Shown here in pieces: positions 44,584-51,619 of a DNA stretch of 64,000 bases. The position numbers and the translations under genes were made by a program. The notes under the pieces are model-generated. The model searched no databases. It saw nothing but the letters and a program-made list of their open reading frames with translations, and was not told the DNA's origin. The DNA lies in IMG/VR virus record IMGVR_UViG_3300033145_000274, positions 1 to 64,000 of that record. One strand, written 5' to 3'. Source of the DNA: a virus. Each line of letters opens with the position of its first letter. Position 1 is the stretch's first letter.

Positions 44584-45024
44584 ATGTCGGGGTGTGCTGA
44601 TTATCTGAAAAACGCAATTGACGCCAACGCCCGTAAGGAATTGGCGGCTAAAATGTGCAAATCCCTACGCAAACACATGAAGCATGGTCTGGAATTCGAT
44701 GCTATCGCCGTACGTGGCGTATCGGGCATGTTGGTTGGTGTGACCGTTTCGGACAAACTGGACATCCCATTGGTGGTAGTCCGCAAGGAAACCTCCCCGC
44801 ATTCCAGCAACGCATGTGAGGGCATTCCACGGGTACATAGTAAGAAGTACATCATTGTAGACGATTGCATCGACAGTGGCAACACCATTCATAAAATAGT
44901 CGCCCTACTAGATGAAATCTATCCCGATTCCCAATGTGTGGGAATCTGCCTGTATGGTCAGAGTGATTATGACAGTGCGCCCGCCAAGGTACTATTCAAG
45001 AAATATGGCCGGTTGGCCGGTTGA
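44584..45024 (+). CDS. Phosphoribosyltransferase-like protein
   Basis: A 146-residue type I PRTase-fold protein. The PRPP-binding loop YIIVDDCIDSGNTI (residues ~90-103) has the two acidic residues and the GxT of the family; VRGVSGMLVG near residue 44 fits the PPi loop. Likely acts in nucleotide salvage or cofactor synthesis, base specificity unknown. Ends in the -35 box of the next promoter. Confidence 0.85.
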   Translation: MSGCADYLKNAIDANARKELAAKMCKSLRKHMKHGLEFDAIAVRGVSGMLVGVTVSDKLDIPLVVVRKETSPHSSNACEGIPRVHSKKYIIVDDCIDSGNTIHKIVALLDEIYPDSQCVGICLYGQSDYDSAPAKVLFKKYGRLAG

Positions 45025-45049
45025 CAATTCCCGCTCCGTATGCTATAAT
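45021..45049 (+). promoter_or_regulatory. Consensus sigma70 promoter P9
   Basis: TTGACA, 17-base spacer, TATAAT: full consensus in both boxes. A perfect 9-bp-arm inverted repeat covers the -10 box (next entry). Confidence 0.9.
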
Positions 45050-45056
45050 AGCATAC
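45038..45056 (+). promoter_or_regulatory. Palindromic candidate operator over P9
   Basis: GTATGCTATAATAGCATAC is a perfect 19-base palindrome centred in the -10 box, a classic place for a repressor site. Confidence 0.5.
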
Positions 45057-45069
45057 ATGGGAGAAAAAG

Positions 45070-45276
45070 ATGAAGCCAGACAAAGCAACCCGACACCGCG
45101 ACCAGTACAAACGTCAGTTGACAATGTTGGAGGTCTACATAACGGGACGCATCAAACAGCTTGACAATATCACCCGGCAACGACCGGCGGAAAGTACCGC
45201 CTGTGAAATGGCCCAGGGCGAATTAAATATGCTTCTGACCCAGGTTCTCCCTGAAATGAGAAAGGTACAATCGTGA
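45070..45276 (+). CDS. Small helical protein, unknown
   Basis: A 68-residue basic, helical protein (MKPDKATRHRDQYKRQLTML) with GGGAG upstream. Its TGA overlaps the GTG start of the next gene (GTGA), so the two are coupled. Unrecognised. Confidence 0.65.
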   Translation: MKPDKATRHRDQYKRQLTMLEVYITGRIKQLDNITRQRPAESTACEMAQGELNMLLTQVLPEMRKVQS

Positions 45277-45581
45277 ACATTCTTGAATCGTGTCGTATCA
45301 ACGACGTGTTGGGCATTATCTACGGCCAGAACAGCCATGAGCGTGTGTGTCGCGTATTGGAAGTCCGAGACCTCGCCCAGCAACCACTTGCCAGTAAAAC
45401 CCTGGCCCGTCGCCCATACCTCCAACGAGGTACTCGCCTTGTTACATGTCAAAGTGCCGATGGTCAAATTCGGTCATTCTACGCTGGCGTCGAACAAACA
45501 GCCCGGCCCATTCCGAAACTGCGAGCGGCATGGCTGCACCTGCGACGAAAGCTACCAGCCAGAAAGCGTGTGACAACGTGA
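45273..45581 (+). CDS. Small protein, GTG start, unknown
   Basis: A 102-residue protein reading MNILESCRINDVLGIIYGQN, ending in a very basic tail (KLRAAWLHLRRKLPARKRV). Coupled by GTGA overlaps on both sides. Beta-rich middle could be an SH3-like fold (inference). Confidence 0.6.
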   Translation: MNILESCRINDVLGIIYGQNSHERVCRVLEVRDLAQQPLASKTLARRPYLQRGTRLVTCQSADGQIRSFYAGVEQTARPIPKLRAAWLHLRRKLPARKRVTT

Positions 45582-45844
45582 ACTACGAAGTGATGCATGG
45601 CCAACGTACGCATTATATCCAGGCGGGCAATTCCTATGCCGCGTGCCTGGATGTTTTGCGTATAGAAGCCGAAGAAAATGACGTACAACAAGCCCAGTTT
45701 CGCGTGATACACTTGCCACATGGCAAACTAGAATGTATCCCCATGGCTTCCGTGCTTAGATTGCGACTAATCGCCCTAAACCCTGACGGTGCAAGTGGTT
45801 GCGACGAACAGGGGGCACCCCCAATGGACTTAACCCATTGGTAA
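45578..45844 (+). CDS. Small protein, GTG start, unknown
   Basis: An 88-residue protein starting at the GTG at 45578 (VNYEVMHGQRTHYIQAGNSY), coupled to the upstream stop. No motif recognised. A CGACTTACG box and promoter P10 follow. Confidence 0.6.
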   Translation: MNYEVMHGQRTHYIQAGNSYAACLDVLRIEAEENDVQQAQFRVIHLPHGKLECIPMASVLRLRLIALNPDGASGCDEQGAPPMDLTHW

Positions 45845-45876
45845 CAAACGACTTACGAAAACATTCAAGTTTGGGG

Positions 45877-45904
45877 TTGCATTGTCCGATATTTACAGTA
45901 TAAT
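45877..45904 (+). promoter_or_regulatory. Early promoter P10
   Basis: TTGCAT, 16-base spacer with CCGATA, TATAAT; ACGACTTACG and TCAAGTTTGGGG upstream (45848-45876). Confidence 0.8.
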
Positions 45905-45967
45905 GGGGGCACAAGCGACAACAACACCAATCGGAGCGGTTGCTGTAGAAATACGCAACCCAAAATC

Positions 45968-46150
45968 ATGTATCGTTGCGAAAAGTGTGGGGTGACTACG
46001 GAGCCTGGGCAAAAGGCTTTGTTGGTCATCACACAAACCAGACCACGGACCTACCTCAATGGTCGCGACCAAGTTGTTGGCCAGGGCCATGAGACCGTGA
46101 AAGAAATCAAAGTCTGCCCCAAGTGCTACCCGAAAGAGGAGGACGAATAG
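45968..46150 (+). CDS. Zinc-ribbon small protein
   Basis: A 60-residue protein starting MYRCEKCGVTTEPGQ and ending CPKCYPKEEDE: two CxxC pairs. A 60-base leader contains GGTTGC/GCAACC hairpin arms and no strong ribosome site, so translation may be controlled. Stop overlaps the next GTG start. Confidence 0.65.
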   Translation: MYRCEKCGVTTEPGQKALLVITQTRPRTYLNGRDQVVGQGHETVKEIKVCPKCYPKEEDE

Positions 46151-46347
46151 TGGAAAACGGAACCCTCACATTACGGCTAGCTAATGGCAAGGAACTCACC
46201 ACAAGGCGTGGGTTTGAATTGGCCTGCTTTCTGGCCAGTCAGGGCAGCAGCATCGTACCCCTTTCCTCCAAGCGAAGGGGTGGAAAGTCTAAGGGTGCTC
46301 GTGGACGTGGCCGCCAGATGGTCAAGCGTACTAGAGACGCACAGTAG
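46150..46347 (+). CDS. Small basic protein, GTG start
   Basis: A 65-residue protein (VENGTLTLRLANGKELTTRR) with GAGGAGG upstream, ending in a Lys/Arg/Gly tail (KRRGGKSKGARGRGRQMVKR) likely to bind nucleic acid. The tRNA gene follows 7 bases later. Confidence 0.6.
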   Translation: MENGTLTLRLANGKELTTRRGFELACFLASQGSSIVPLSSKRRGGKSKGARGRGRQMVKRTRDAQ

Positions 46348-46354
46348 AAACATT

Positions 46355-46423
46355 GCGGGATAGTGTAACGGCAACACGCAGCCCTCATACGGCTACACTC
46401 TGGGTTCAACTCCCGGTCCCGCG
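46355..46423 (+). tRNA. tRNA with anticodon CAT (Met or lysidine-type Ile)
   Basis: 69 bases. Acceptor GCGGGAT pairs with GTCCCGC; D arm GTGT/ACAC; anticodon arm with loop CTCATAC (one C-A mismatch at the stem top); T arm CTGGG/CCCGG with loop TTCAACT. CCA is not encoded. CAT can read Met or, if modified, Ile AUA. Confidence 0.85.
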
Positions 46424-46535
46424 ACTTAGCCAAGCAAGGTTATGAGCCTCGCAACGTGTTAGGAAGTTCCAACCTGTCGGCCCGAGAGGACAAGATACCG
46501 AGTGGAAGACACCGAGGCCCTAACGGCGCGACAAA
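46424..46535 (+). other. Possible structured RNA downstream of the tRNA
   Basis: No gene. GCCTCG (about 46446) can pair with CGAGGC (about 46513), and GTTAGG (about 46459) with CCTAAC (about 46519), in interleaved order, which would make a pseudoknot. It is co-transcribed with the tRNA and ends in a terminator. Role unknown. Confidence 0.3.
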
Positions 46536-46570
46536 GCCCCGTAATGACGTAAGTTGTTGCGGGGCCTTTG
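46536..46570 (+). terminator. Terminator hairpin with GTAA loop
   Basis: GCCCCGTAATGAC, GTAA, GTTGTTGCGGGGC then TTTG. Start of cassette copy 4, which continues to about 46655. Confidence 0.65.
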
Positions 46571-46658
46571 TTTATGACAAATAGGTGGCCCCCGGCGTAG
46601 CGTAACTCCTGTCCTACCAACGATTTACAATAATTACAAAAACTTTCAAGCTTCGCTG

Positions 46659-46686
46659 TTGCATTACCGATAATCTATGATATAAT
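46659..46686 (+). promoter_or_regulatory. Early promoter P11
   Basis: TTGCAT, 16-base spacer with CCGATA, TATAAT; TCAAGCTT upstream. Confidence 0.8.
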
Positions 46687-46723
46687 AAGTGCATACAACA
46701 AACCACAACCATGGGAGCAAACG

Positions 46724-46885
46724 ATGATGTTGATTAAGCTTGGTTCCACGATTGAGTTGTCTGGACACCCCGTCCAGGTTATTCGGATTGCCAACGACGG
46801 CGTGACCGTCCGGCGTAAAGGCGGCCACTGTCTGAAAATCGACTTGAAACAGGCAGCCCGTGCCGTGACACCCAAACCGGCCTGA
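46724..46885 (+). CDS. Small beta-rich protein, 53 residues
   Basis: Reads MMLIKLGSTIELSGHPVQVI and GVTVRRKGGHCLKIDLKQAA. The pattern suggests a tiny SH3- or KOW-like barrel. GGGAG lies upstream; the start may be 46724 or 46727. Its end overlaps copy 4 of the 50-bp repeat. Confidence 0.6.
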   Translation: MMLIKLGSTIELSGHPVQVIRIANDGVTVRRKGGHCLKIDLKQAARAVTPKPA

Positions 46886-46914
46886 TTGGCCGTCTGTGGT
46901 GAGTAGTCAGTGAA
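46865..46914 (+). repeat. 50-bp dispersed repeat, copy 4
   Basis: Starts GTGACACCCAAACCGGCCTG, ends AGTAGTCAGTGA. Immediately followed by the tRNA-like element. Confidence 0.5.
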
Positions 46915-47229
46915 CCCGTAGGCCGGTCAGCATCGGAGGTAACAGAGCACGAACAATACCGTATGGGGTCAAGTACACGCCCCCTGCAACGGAAAGTACG
47001 CCGTTGGGGATACTGTACGGACGTTCGAGCTTGGAATTACTATTCCCACCGCACAAGCGGGTGCGACTCCCGCTACGGGTAGCTTATAGTGTAGGCCCAC
47101 ACGGGCCGAATAACGAGGCGTCCAAATCTCCACGCCTACAACCCCGCTACAGCGGGGAGAGACTGTAAGGGAGTAGGACCGGAGCAAAACGCAAAGCGAG
47201 TATCGGTAACCGATTGCCACCTACCCCTT

Positions 47230-47265
47230 GGCCCCACGCGACGTAAGTCGTGGTGGGGCCTTAAC
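47230..47265 (+). terminator. Terminator hairpin with GTAA loop
   Basis: GGCCCCACGCGAC, GTAA, GTCGTGGTGGGGCC, then TTAACTT. Start of cassette copy 5 (GACTTACGACGATAAGG, GGCCCCCGC, AGGACTTACGACAAT). Confidence 0.7.
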
Positions 47266-47352
47266 TTACGACGATAAGGAGGCCCCCGCATCGCCGTAAA
47301 CCCTGACACAGCAAGGACTTACGACAATCCGAGAAACTTTCAAGTTCCAGTG

Positions 47353-47380
47353 TTGACTTTCCGATACAATATGATAGAAT
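47353..47380 (+). promoter_or_regulatory. Early promoter P12
   Basis: TTGACT, 16-base spacer with CCGATA, TAGAAT; TCAAGTT upstream. Drives the GP88-like operon. Confidence 0.85.
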
Positions 47381-47416
47381 ACATGCTTCCAACACAACAC
47401 ACACATGGAGCGACAC

Positions 47417-48199
47417 ATGTTAAAATTCTCCCAGGCGAACGCCAAAACAGATGCCCTATACGGGGTTCTCCAATTGAGACAATTTCTATTCGACAACCGC
47501 AAGGTCTACAGTATAGACTTGCCAGCGGGCTACACCTGCCCTGGAGCTAAAATCTGTATGTCACGGGCAGTACCCCGCCAAGACGACCCCTCACGATTCA
47601 CTATCAGAGACGGCCCCCATTGTGAATTCCGATGCTTTTCCGCCTCTCAAGAGGTAATCTACCCCCCCACTCGCCGACTACGTAAACGCAACCTGGATGC
47701 CCTGCGAAGCATAGGCAAATCGGGGGGTGGAGTCAACCGCTATCGTGACCTAATCCTGAAGAGTCTACCCACCAACGCGGGGGTCATTCGGTACCACGTT
47801 GGGGGTGACTTCTACTGTATCTCCTACCTGCGGGGGGCTATTGCAGCCGCCAAGCAACGTCCCGATGTGCTGTTCTACGCCTATACTAAGAGCCTACACT
47901 TTCTGAAGGGTATAGTACTCCCCGACAACTTCCGGCTCACCCTTAGTCGAGGGGGCAAGTATGACCACCACACAGAGTGGTTGGATATCCGCCAAGCGGT
48001 GGTAGTCTATTCGGAGGAAGAGGCTGCCCAAATGGGACTGCCTGTCGATAAGGACGATTCTCACGCCGCATCCCCCAATAAAGGTAATAGCAAAGGGGGG
48101 TCGTTTGCCCTCCTGGTCCACGGCGTTCAGCCCGCTAATACCGTCGCCGCCGCCGCCTTGTCCGCCCTGCGGGGAAAGGGTAGCTATGCCCGCAAATAG
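47417..48199 (+). CDS. GP88-family protein
   Basis: A 260-residue protein. SIDLPAGYTCPGAKICMSRA near residue 32, the CEFRCFSASQE segment, RLRKRNLD, then RYHVGGDFYCISY and DVLFYAYTKSLHF match the gene product 88 family of phages and plasmids. Function of the family is unknown; conserved cysteines hint at metal binding. Start at 47417 has GGAG 6 bases upstream (ATG at 47405 has none). It overlaps the methyltransferase gene by 14 bases. Confidence 0.8.
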   Translation: MLKFSQANAKTDALYGVLQLRQFLFDNRKVYSIDLPAGYTCPGAKICMSRAVPRQDDPSRFTIRDGPHCEFRCFSASQEVIYPPTRRLRKRNLDALRSIGKSGGGVNRYRDLILKSLPTNAGVIRYHVGGDFYCISYLRGAIAAAKQRPDVLFYAYTKSLHFLKGIVLPDNFRLTLSRGGKYDHHTEWLDIRQAVVVYSEEEAAQMGLPVDKDDSHAASPNKGNSKGGSFALLVHGVQPANTVAAAALSALRGKGSYARK

Positions 48200-48650
48200 T
48201 CAGCAGACAGCCATACATCGCAAACGTGCTAGCGTGCCCTGCCGATGGTTATTTGAGCAAGGCAAGCTAATAGCCCCCATACTCGATTGGGGTTGCGGGC
48301 ACGGCAAAGACGTAATCTGGATGCGGAACGCTTACGGGTATGACCCGCACTACCAGCCGAGGCTCCCCGTCGATGGGGATTTGTTCAACACCGTATTGTG
48401 TACCTATGTGCTCAATACAATTCCAAACTACCACGACCGTTGTGTTATTGTAGCGGAGGCCCTGGAGTACCTCGTTCATGGGGGGTGGATGTACATTACC
48501 ATTCGGGCAGACAAAAAGAACCTAAAGGGGTGGACACTACGGGGTACATGGCAAAACTACATAGGGAACCAACTACAGCATGGAGACTTCACCCTCGTGC
48601 GACGTACCAGTGGATATGAAATATGGGGGTGGCAACAACCTCCCTATTAG
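48186..48650 (+). CDS. Small SAM-dependent methyltransferase
   Basis: A 154-residue protein starting MPANSQQTAIHRKRASVPCR. The SAM-binding motif I is ILDWGCGHGKDV near residue 35; LFNTVLCTYVLNTIPN is motif IV-like. The HRKRA start and overall pattern resemble the small methyltransferases annotated near DNA phosphorothioation genes; target unknown. Co-transcribed with GP88. Confidence 0.75.
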   Translation: MPANSQQTAIHRKRASVPCRWLFEQGKLIAPILDWGCGHGKDVIWMRNAYGYDPHYQPRLPVDGDLFNTVLCTYVLNTIPNYHDRCVIVAEALEYLVHGGWMYITIRADKKNLKGWTLRGTWQNYIGNQLQHGDFTLVRRTSGYEIWGWQQPPY

Positions 48651-48668
48651 CGTGTGTGGTTGTGTTGA

Positions 48669-48703
48669 AGCTCACGGGTGGTTCGCTACCCGTGGGCTTT
48701 TTT
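48669..48703 (+). terminator. Terminator
   Basis: AGCTCACGGGTG pairs with ACCCGTGGGCT, then TTTTT. Followed by cassette copy 6 (CGTAAGTGCTGACG, CAACAACTTACGACG, ACGACTTGCG). Confidence 0.85.
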
Positions 48704-48815
48704 CGTAAGTGCTGACGTAGCAACAACTTACGACGATTTGGTGGCCCCCGCAAAACCATAAACCCTTGCACCACAACGACTTGCGTCAATCCGTAAAAAT
48801 GGTGAAGTTTGGGGT

Positions 48816-48843
48816 TGCAAGTTTCGATAAACATGGTAGAATG
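48816..48843 (+). promoter_or_regulatory. Early promoter P13
   Basis: TTGCAA, 16-base spacer with TCGATA, TAGAAT; GAAGTTTGGGG upstream. Confidence 0.75.
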
Positions 48844-48884
48844 ATGGCAGTTTCAACAACATCACTTTTTTCAAGGAGTCATTT

Positions 48885-50186
48885 ATGACTACGCAAGCAC
48901 AAGAGCAGTCCGGCCAGTCGATTGCAACCGAGAGGCAGGAAAGCTACAGCGGCGACGTTATTCGCGAGAATCTGGAAATGGGCGACAAGCAAGGCTTCAA
49001 GGCCGTCGCCAAGTATTGGCTCGAAAACGGCTGTATGTCGTTCGACAAGGCTCAAGAGCGATTGGCCAGCGACCAACAGCAAATCGAAGATTTCCACTCC
49101 CCCCTGAAGGAGTGGGATGTTGTAGTCAAGCACAGTGGCATCGCCTTTCGACACCTGTCCAGTGGGCGGGATTACTCCCCCACCGACCATGCCCTCAATC
49201 TCATGTGTCAGGTTGGCCGTGGCATGTCCTCATGGACAGTACGCAATCTGAGGGACCCCATCCCCCACGCCACAAAGAAAGATGCGGACGGCGAGCCGGT
49301 AGCGGTCAAGGGTGGCGAACGTGGTCAGGCCGACTTTGAGGTACTCCGCGACTACATTAAGGTACACCTGTTCCACTCCGACCGTGTGGACCAGACCAAG
49401 CCCAGACTGTTCCGAACCTGGAGTGATGGCACCCTACGTGCCCTGCTTAGTGAGCAGTACACGATTGTCAACAACTTGTGGTTTCTGGACGTACTCCGCA
49501 AGGCCATTCCGGGGGGTGTTGTCTCCCACTGGCAGGGTGACGCCGATAGCATCTTCGGCAACATTCTGATTCCCGATACAATTCGGGCCGAAAGTGATTC
49601 CGACTTCGGCGGTATGCTCAGCGTGGGCAATAGCGAGATAGGAACCCGCCGAATTTCCTCCCTCCCCAGCGTGTTCCGAGCCATCTGTATGAACGGGTGC
49701 ATTTGGGACCAAGAATCCGGCACGGGTATCAACAAGGTTCACCGTGGCAAGGTCAATTTCATCGACCTGGAACATCACATCATCGAGAACCTAGAAGCTC
49801 AGATTCCCCTACTTCCCCAGGGTATCCAGCGGGTCCTCGGGTTGCGTGCGTACGGCTGTGGTGACACCCCCTTGTCCAACCTGTTGGCCCAGACTGCCAT
49901 CGACCATAGTCTGTCCAAACGACAGGTGGGGGTTATCTACGACGGCTGGAATGAGGAGCTACGCCTGCTAGGCCGCAAGGAAGCCCAGACCGCTTACGGG
50001 CTCACCAACGCCATCACACGGGCCGGGCAGCAGCTTGGCAGCAATGACCAGTGGGTCCGGTTCGACACCATCGGTGGGGAGTTCGCCAACTTCAACCGTG
50101 ACGGGTGGGATAAGTTCCGTAACCGGGCCGACAACCTGTCCGCCAAACAGGTGGAGAAGAGACTCGGAGAACTGGCCACTGTATGA
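48885..50186 (+). CDS. DUF932-like phage/plasmid protein
   Basis: A 433-residue protein, AAGGAG upstream. Residues ~185-290 (RALLSEQYTIVNNLWFLDVL, IPDTIRAESDSDFGGMLSVG, SEIGTRRISSLPSVFRAICM) resemble the DUF932/TIGR03299 family found in phages and plasmids, whose role is unknown. It is the largest early gene in this stretch and has its own promoter. Possible role in replication or host takeover is only inferred. Confidence 0.7.
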   Translation: MTTQAQEQSGQSIATERQESYSGDVIRENLEMGDKQGFKAVAKYWLENGCMSFDKAQERLASDQQQIEDFHSPLKEWDVVVKHSGIAFRHLSSGRDYSPTDHALNLMCQVGRGMSSWTVRNLRDPIPHATKKDADGEPVAVKGGERGQADFEVLRDYIKVHLFHSDRVDQTKPRLFRTWSDGTLRALLSEQYTIVNNLWFLDVLRKAIPGGVVSHWQGDADSIFGNILIPDTIRAESDSDFGGMLSVGNSEIGTRRISSLPSVFRAICMNGCIWDQESGTGINKVHRGKVNFIDLEHHIIENLEAQIPLLPQGIQRVLGLRAYGCGDTPLSNLLAQTAIDHSLSKRQVGVIYDGWNEELRLLGRKEAQTAYGLTNAITRAGQQLGSNDQWVRFDTIGGEFANFNRDGWDKFRNRADNLSAKQVEKRLGELATV

Positions 50187-50254
50187 TAGCCATGCTTATC
50201 ATCACGGCAATAATCGTCAACATATTGCTACATATTGCCGAACGCCAGCAGTGA
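50183..50254 (+). CDS. 23-residue membrane micropeptide
   Basis: MIAMLIITAIIVNILLHIAE plus RQQ: one membrane helix and a short charged end. ATG overlaps the upstream stop (ATGA), and a strong terminator follows 6 bases after its stop. Too short to identify. Confidence 0.45.
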   Translation: MIAMLIITAIIVNILLHIAERQQ

Positions 50255-50259
50255 ACATA

Positions 50260-50296
50260 CCCCCCGACTGGACTATCCGGTCGGGGGGATGTTTTT
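50260..50296 (+). terminator. Strong terminator
   Basis: CCCCCCGAC (50260-50268) pairs with GTCGGGGGG (50280-50288), then TGTTTTTG. Confidence 0.85.
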
Positions 50297-50299
50297 GTT

Positions 50300-50400
50300 T
50301 GTCCTAAGTGGTTGTGGCGTAACGACTTAGGGCAAACAGGGGGCCGCCATCATGACACAACTCCCTATGTAGCCGTAACTTATATTCATTCAAGTTTTGG
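50300..50400 (+). repeat. Intergenic cassette, copy 7 (diverged)
   Basis: CCTAAGTGG, GTAACGACTTAGGG, GGGGGCCGCC, then CGTAACTTAT and TCAAGTTTTGGGG. Same order of elements but more diverged boxes. Confidence 0.5.
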
Positions 50401-50402
50401 GG

Positions 50403-50430
50403 TTGACTTATCCGAATAGTATTGTATAAT
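50403..50430 (+). promoter_or_regulatory. Early promoter P14
   Basis: TTGACT, 16-base spacer with CCGAATA, TATAAT; TCAAGTTTTGGGG upstream. Confidence 0.8.
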
Positions 50431-50476
50431 AGAGTAACACCAAACAACAATTCCCCTTTTTCAGGAGTGTTTTAGA

Positions 50477-51076
50477 ATGAAGCGTTTACTCGATTGCTTG
50501 TCCCAAGCAGAAGTCGGTCAAGAGGTAACCTTTAACTACCATGGTGGTAGTACCCCCGGCGAAGCACGTACCGTCCGTGTTATGGCCTCGACCACCGATG
50601 CGTTGCTGTCCGAACACATGCTTGGTCTGGACATTGTCCAGAACGAAATATGTGACTACCGCTTTGACCGGGCCAGTGATGTGTATATCATCACCGATGA
50701 CAAACCCGTCCCCAACATCAGGGTACGACACACCACCCATACATTCGTCGAAGCCCGTAAACGCCTGCACAACCAGATTGACGAACTCAACGGTGAAGAC
50801 CTGGCCGAAATCCTGGCGGAAATCGAAGGCGACGACAATGGTAATTTCGACGCAAGCACGGGCGAGGTAACCTTACTACGCAGTGTTTTGATTCCACATT
50901 GCAAACTCAATGCCGACAAGGCAGGCTTGGACTGGGTCAACGAAGACGGCGAAGTGCTCACCAGCCAGTGGCAGTTTCTCAACAACGCCGTACGTCTGTA
51001 TCTGGAAGACAACGAAGTTCCCCCCGTCGAATTTGCCTGCAAACTTTTTCAACATTTGGGATTGACAATCCAATAG
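50477..51076 (+). CDS. WYL-like domain protein
   Basis: A 199-residue protein, AGGAGTGTTTTAGA upstream. Residues 15-70 (VTFNYHGGSTPGEARTVRVM ... YRFDRASDVYII) resemble the small SH3-like WYL domain that senses ligands or nucleic acid; the rest is helical and acidic. No HTH is visible. A regulatory or modulator role is likely, but weakly supported. Confidence 0.5.
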   Translation: MKRLLDCLSQAEVGQEVTFNYHGGSTPGEARTVRVMASTTDALLSEHMLGLDIVQNEICDYRFDRASDVYIITDDKPVPNIRVRHTTHTFVEARKRLHNQIDELNGEDLAEILAEIEGDDNGNFDASTGEVTLLRSVLIPHCKLNADKAGLDWVNEDGEVLTSQWQFLNNAVRLYLEDNEVPPVEFACKLFQHLGLTIQ

Positions 51077-51089
51077 AACATGTTATAAT
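51062..51089 (+). promoter_or_regulatory. Early promoter P15
   Basis: TTGACA, 16-base spacer, TATAAT; lies in the last codons of the previous gene. Spacer lacks CCGATA. Confidence 0.85.
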
Positions 51090-51135
51090 AGACGTGTTCA
51101 ACTTACCTGTTTTTTCCTCAACAAGGAGTAGTATC

Positions 51136-51432
51136 ATGGCGAAAGCCACATTTTCCAACACCGATTTGTGTGTCGCATGGGCACATCAGGCTAAGGCCGA
51201 CCCCCAGGGGACACGCGGAGACGTAGTCCGTACCCTCATGGGCAAAATGGAGCAAGACCCCGGCAACGCCGAAGAGTACCGCAAGGTCTACAACAACGTG
51301 ACCCAGCGGGTCAAGCAGTTGGGCAACCACCCGACAAAACCGGTTCAGTTCCCGCAACTGGCGGCTGGCAAGAAGGGTGCCCGACGCACCGACGCCCAAA
51401 TGGAAGACCTCCAGGCTCTCTTCATCGACTAG
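51136..51432 (+). CDS. Small early protein, unknown
   Basis: A 98-residue protein starting MAKATFSNTDLCVAWAHQAK, AAGGAG upstream. Helical, with a Gly/Lys/Arg stretch (LAAGKKGARRTDAQME). The consensus promoter and ribosome site suggest high expression. Function unknown. Confidence 0.7.
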   Translation: MAKATFSNTDLCVAWAHQAKADPQGTRGDVVRTLMGKMEQDPGNAEEYRKVYNNVTQRVKQLGNHPTKPVQFPQLAAGKKGARRTDAQMEDLQALFID

Positions 51433-51490
51433 GGTATCGCTCAAGGCACGAGGGTACCGCTGTCACCAGCGAAATACCCTGGACCCGAAA

Positions 51491-51522
51491 CCCCAGCAGC
51501 CGAAAGGTTGCTGGGGTTTTTT
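51491..51522 (+). terminator. Terminator with GAAA tetraloop
   Basis: CCCCAGCAGCC, GAAA, GGTTGCTGGGG, then TTTTTT. Confidence 0.9.
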
Positions 51523-51615
51523 CGTAAGTGCTTACGTCGCAACAACTTGCGACGATTAGGGGGGCACCACATCGACGTAACTGGTGTGGTAACAACAACT
51601 TACGGAAATTCTCAA
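51523..51615 (+). repeat. Intergenic CGACTTACG cassette, copy 8
   Basis: CGTAAGTGCTTACG, CAACAACTTGCGACG, a GGGGGGC block, ATCGACGTAAC and CAACAACTTACGG, then TCAAG. Confidence 0.65.
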
Positions 51616-51619
51616 GCCA

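Larger units (their letters stand above)
46886..47416 (+). other. Gene-poor stretch with tRNA-like and hairpin-rich RNA
   Basis: 46914-47080 can form a 7-bp acceptor-like helix stacked on a T arm with a 100-base insert (see findings). Strong hairpins follow: GGCCC/GGGCC (near 47093), AGGCGT/ACGCCT (near 47117) and CCCCGC/GCGGGG (near 47143). Then come the terminator, cassette copy 5 and promoter P12. Three plus-strand frames are partly open here but lack normal starts. Confidence 0.45.

Noticed and set aside
46935-47090. Possible protein starting with ACG after GGAGGT
   Set aside because: The frame reads protein-like (APCNGKYAVGDTV), but needs a rare ACG start and competes with two other open frames and an RNA structure; left as an alternative, not annotated.
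46969-47220. 83-residue minus-strand ORF over the tRNA-like region
   Set aside because: No ribosome site, antisense to all neighbours; arises from a low-stop GC-rich sequence.
47266-47502. Minus-strand ORFs over the cassettes (also 44196-44559, 45479-45721, 51612-51860)
   Set aside because: They are antisense to promoters, repeats and real genes and lack ribosome sites.
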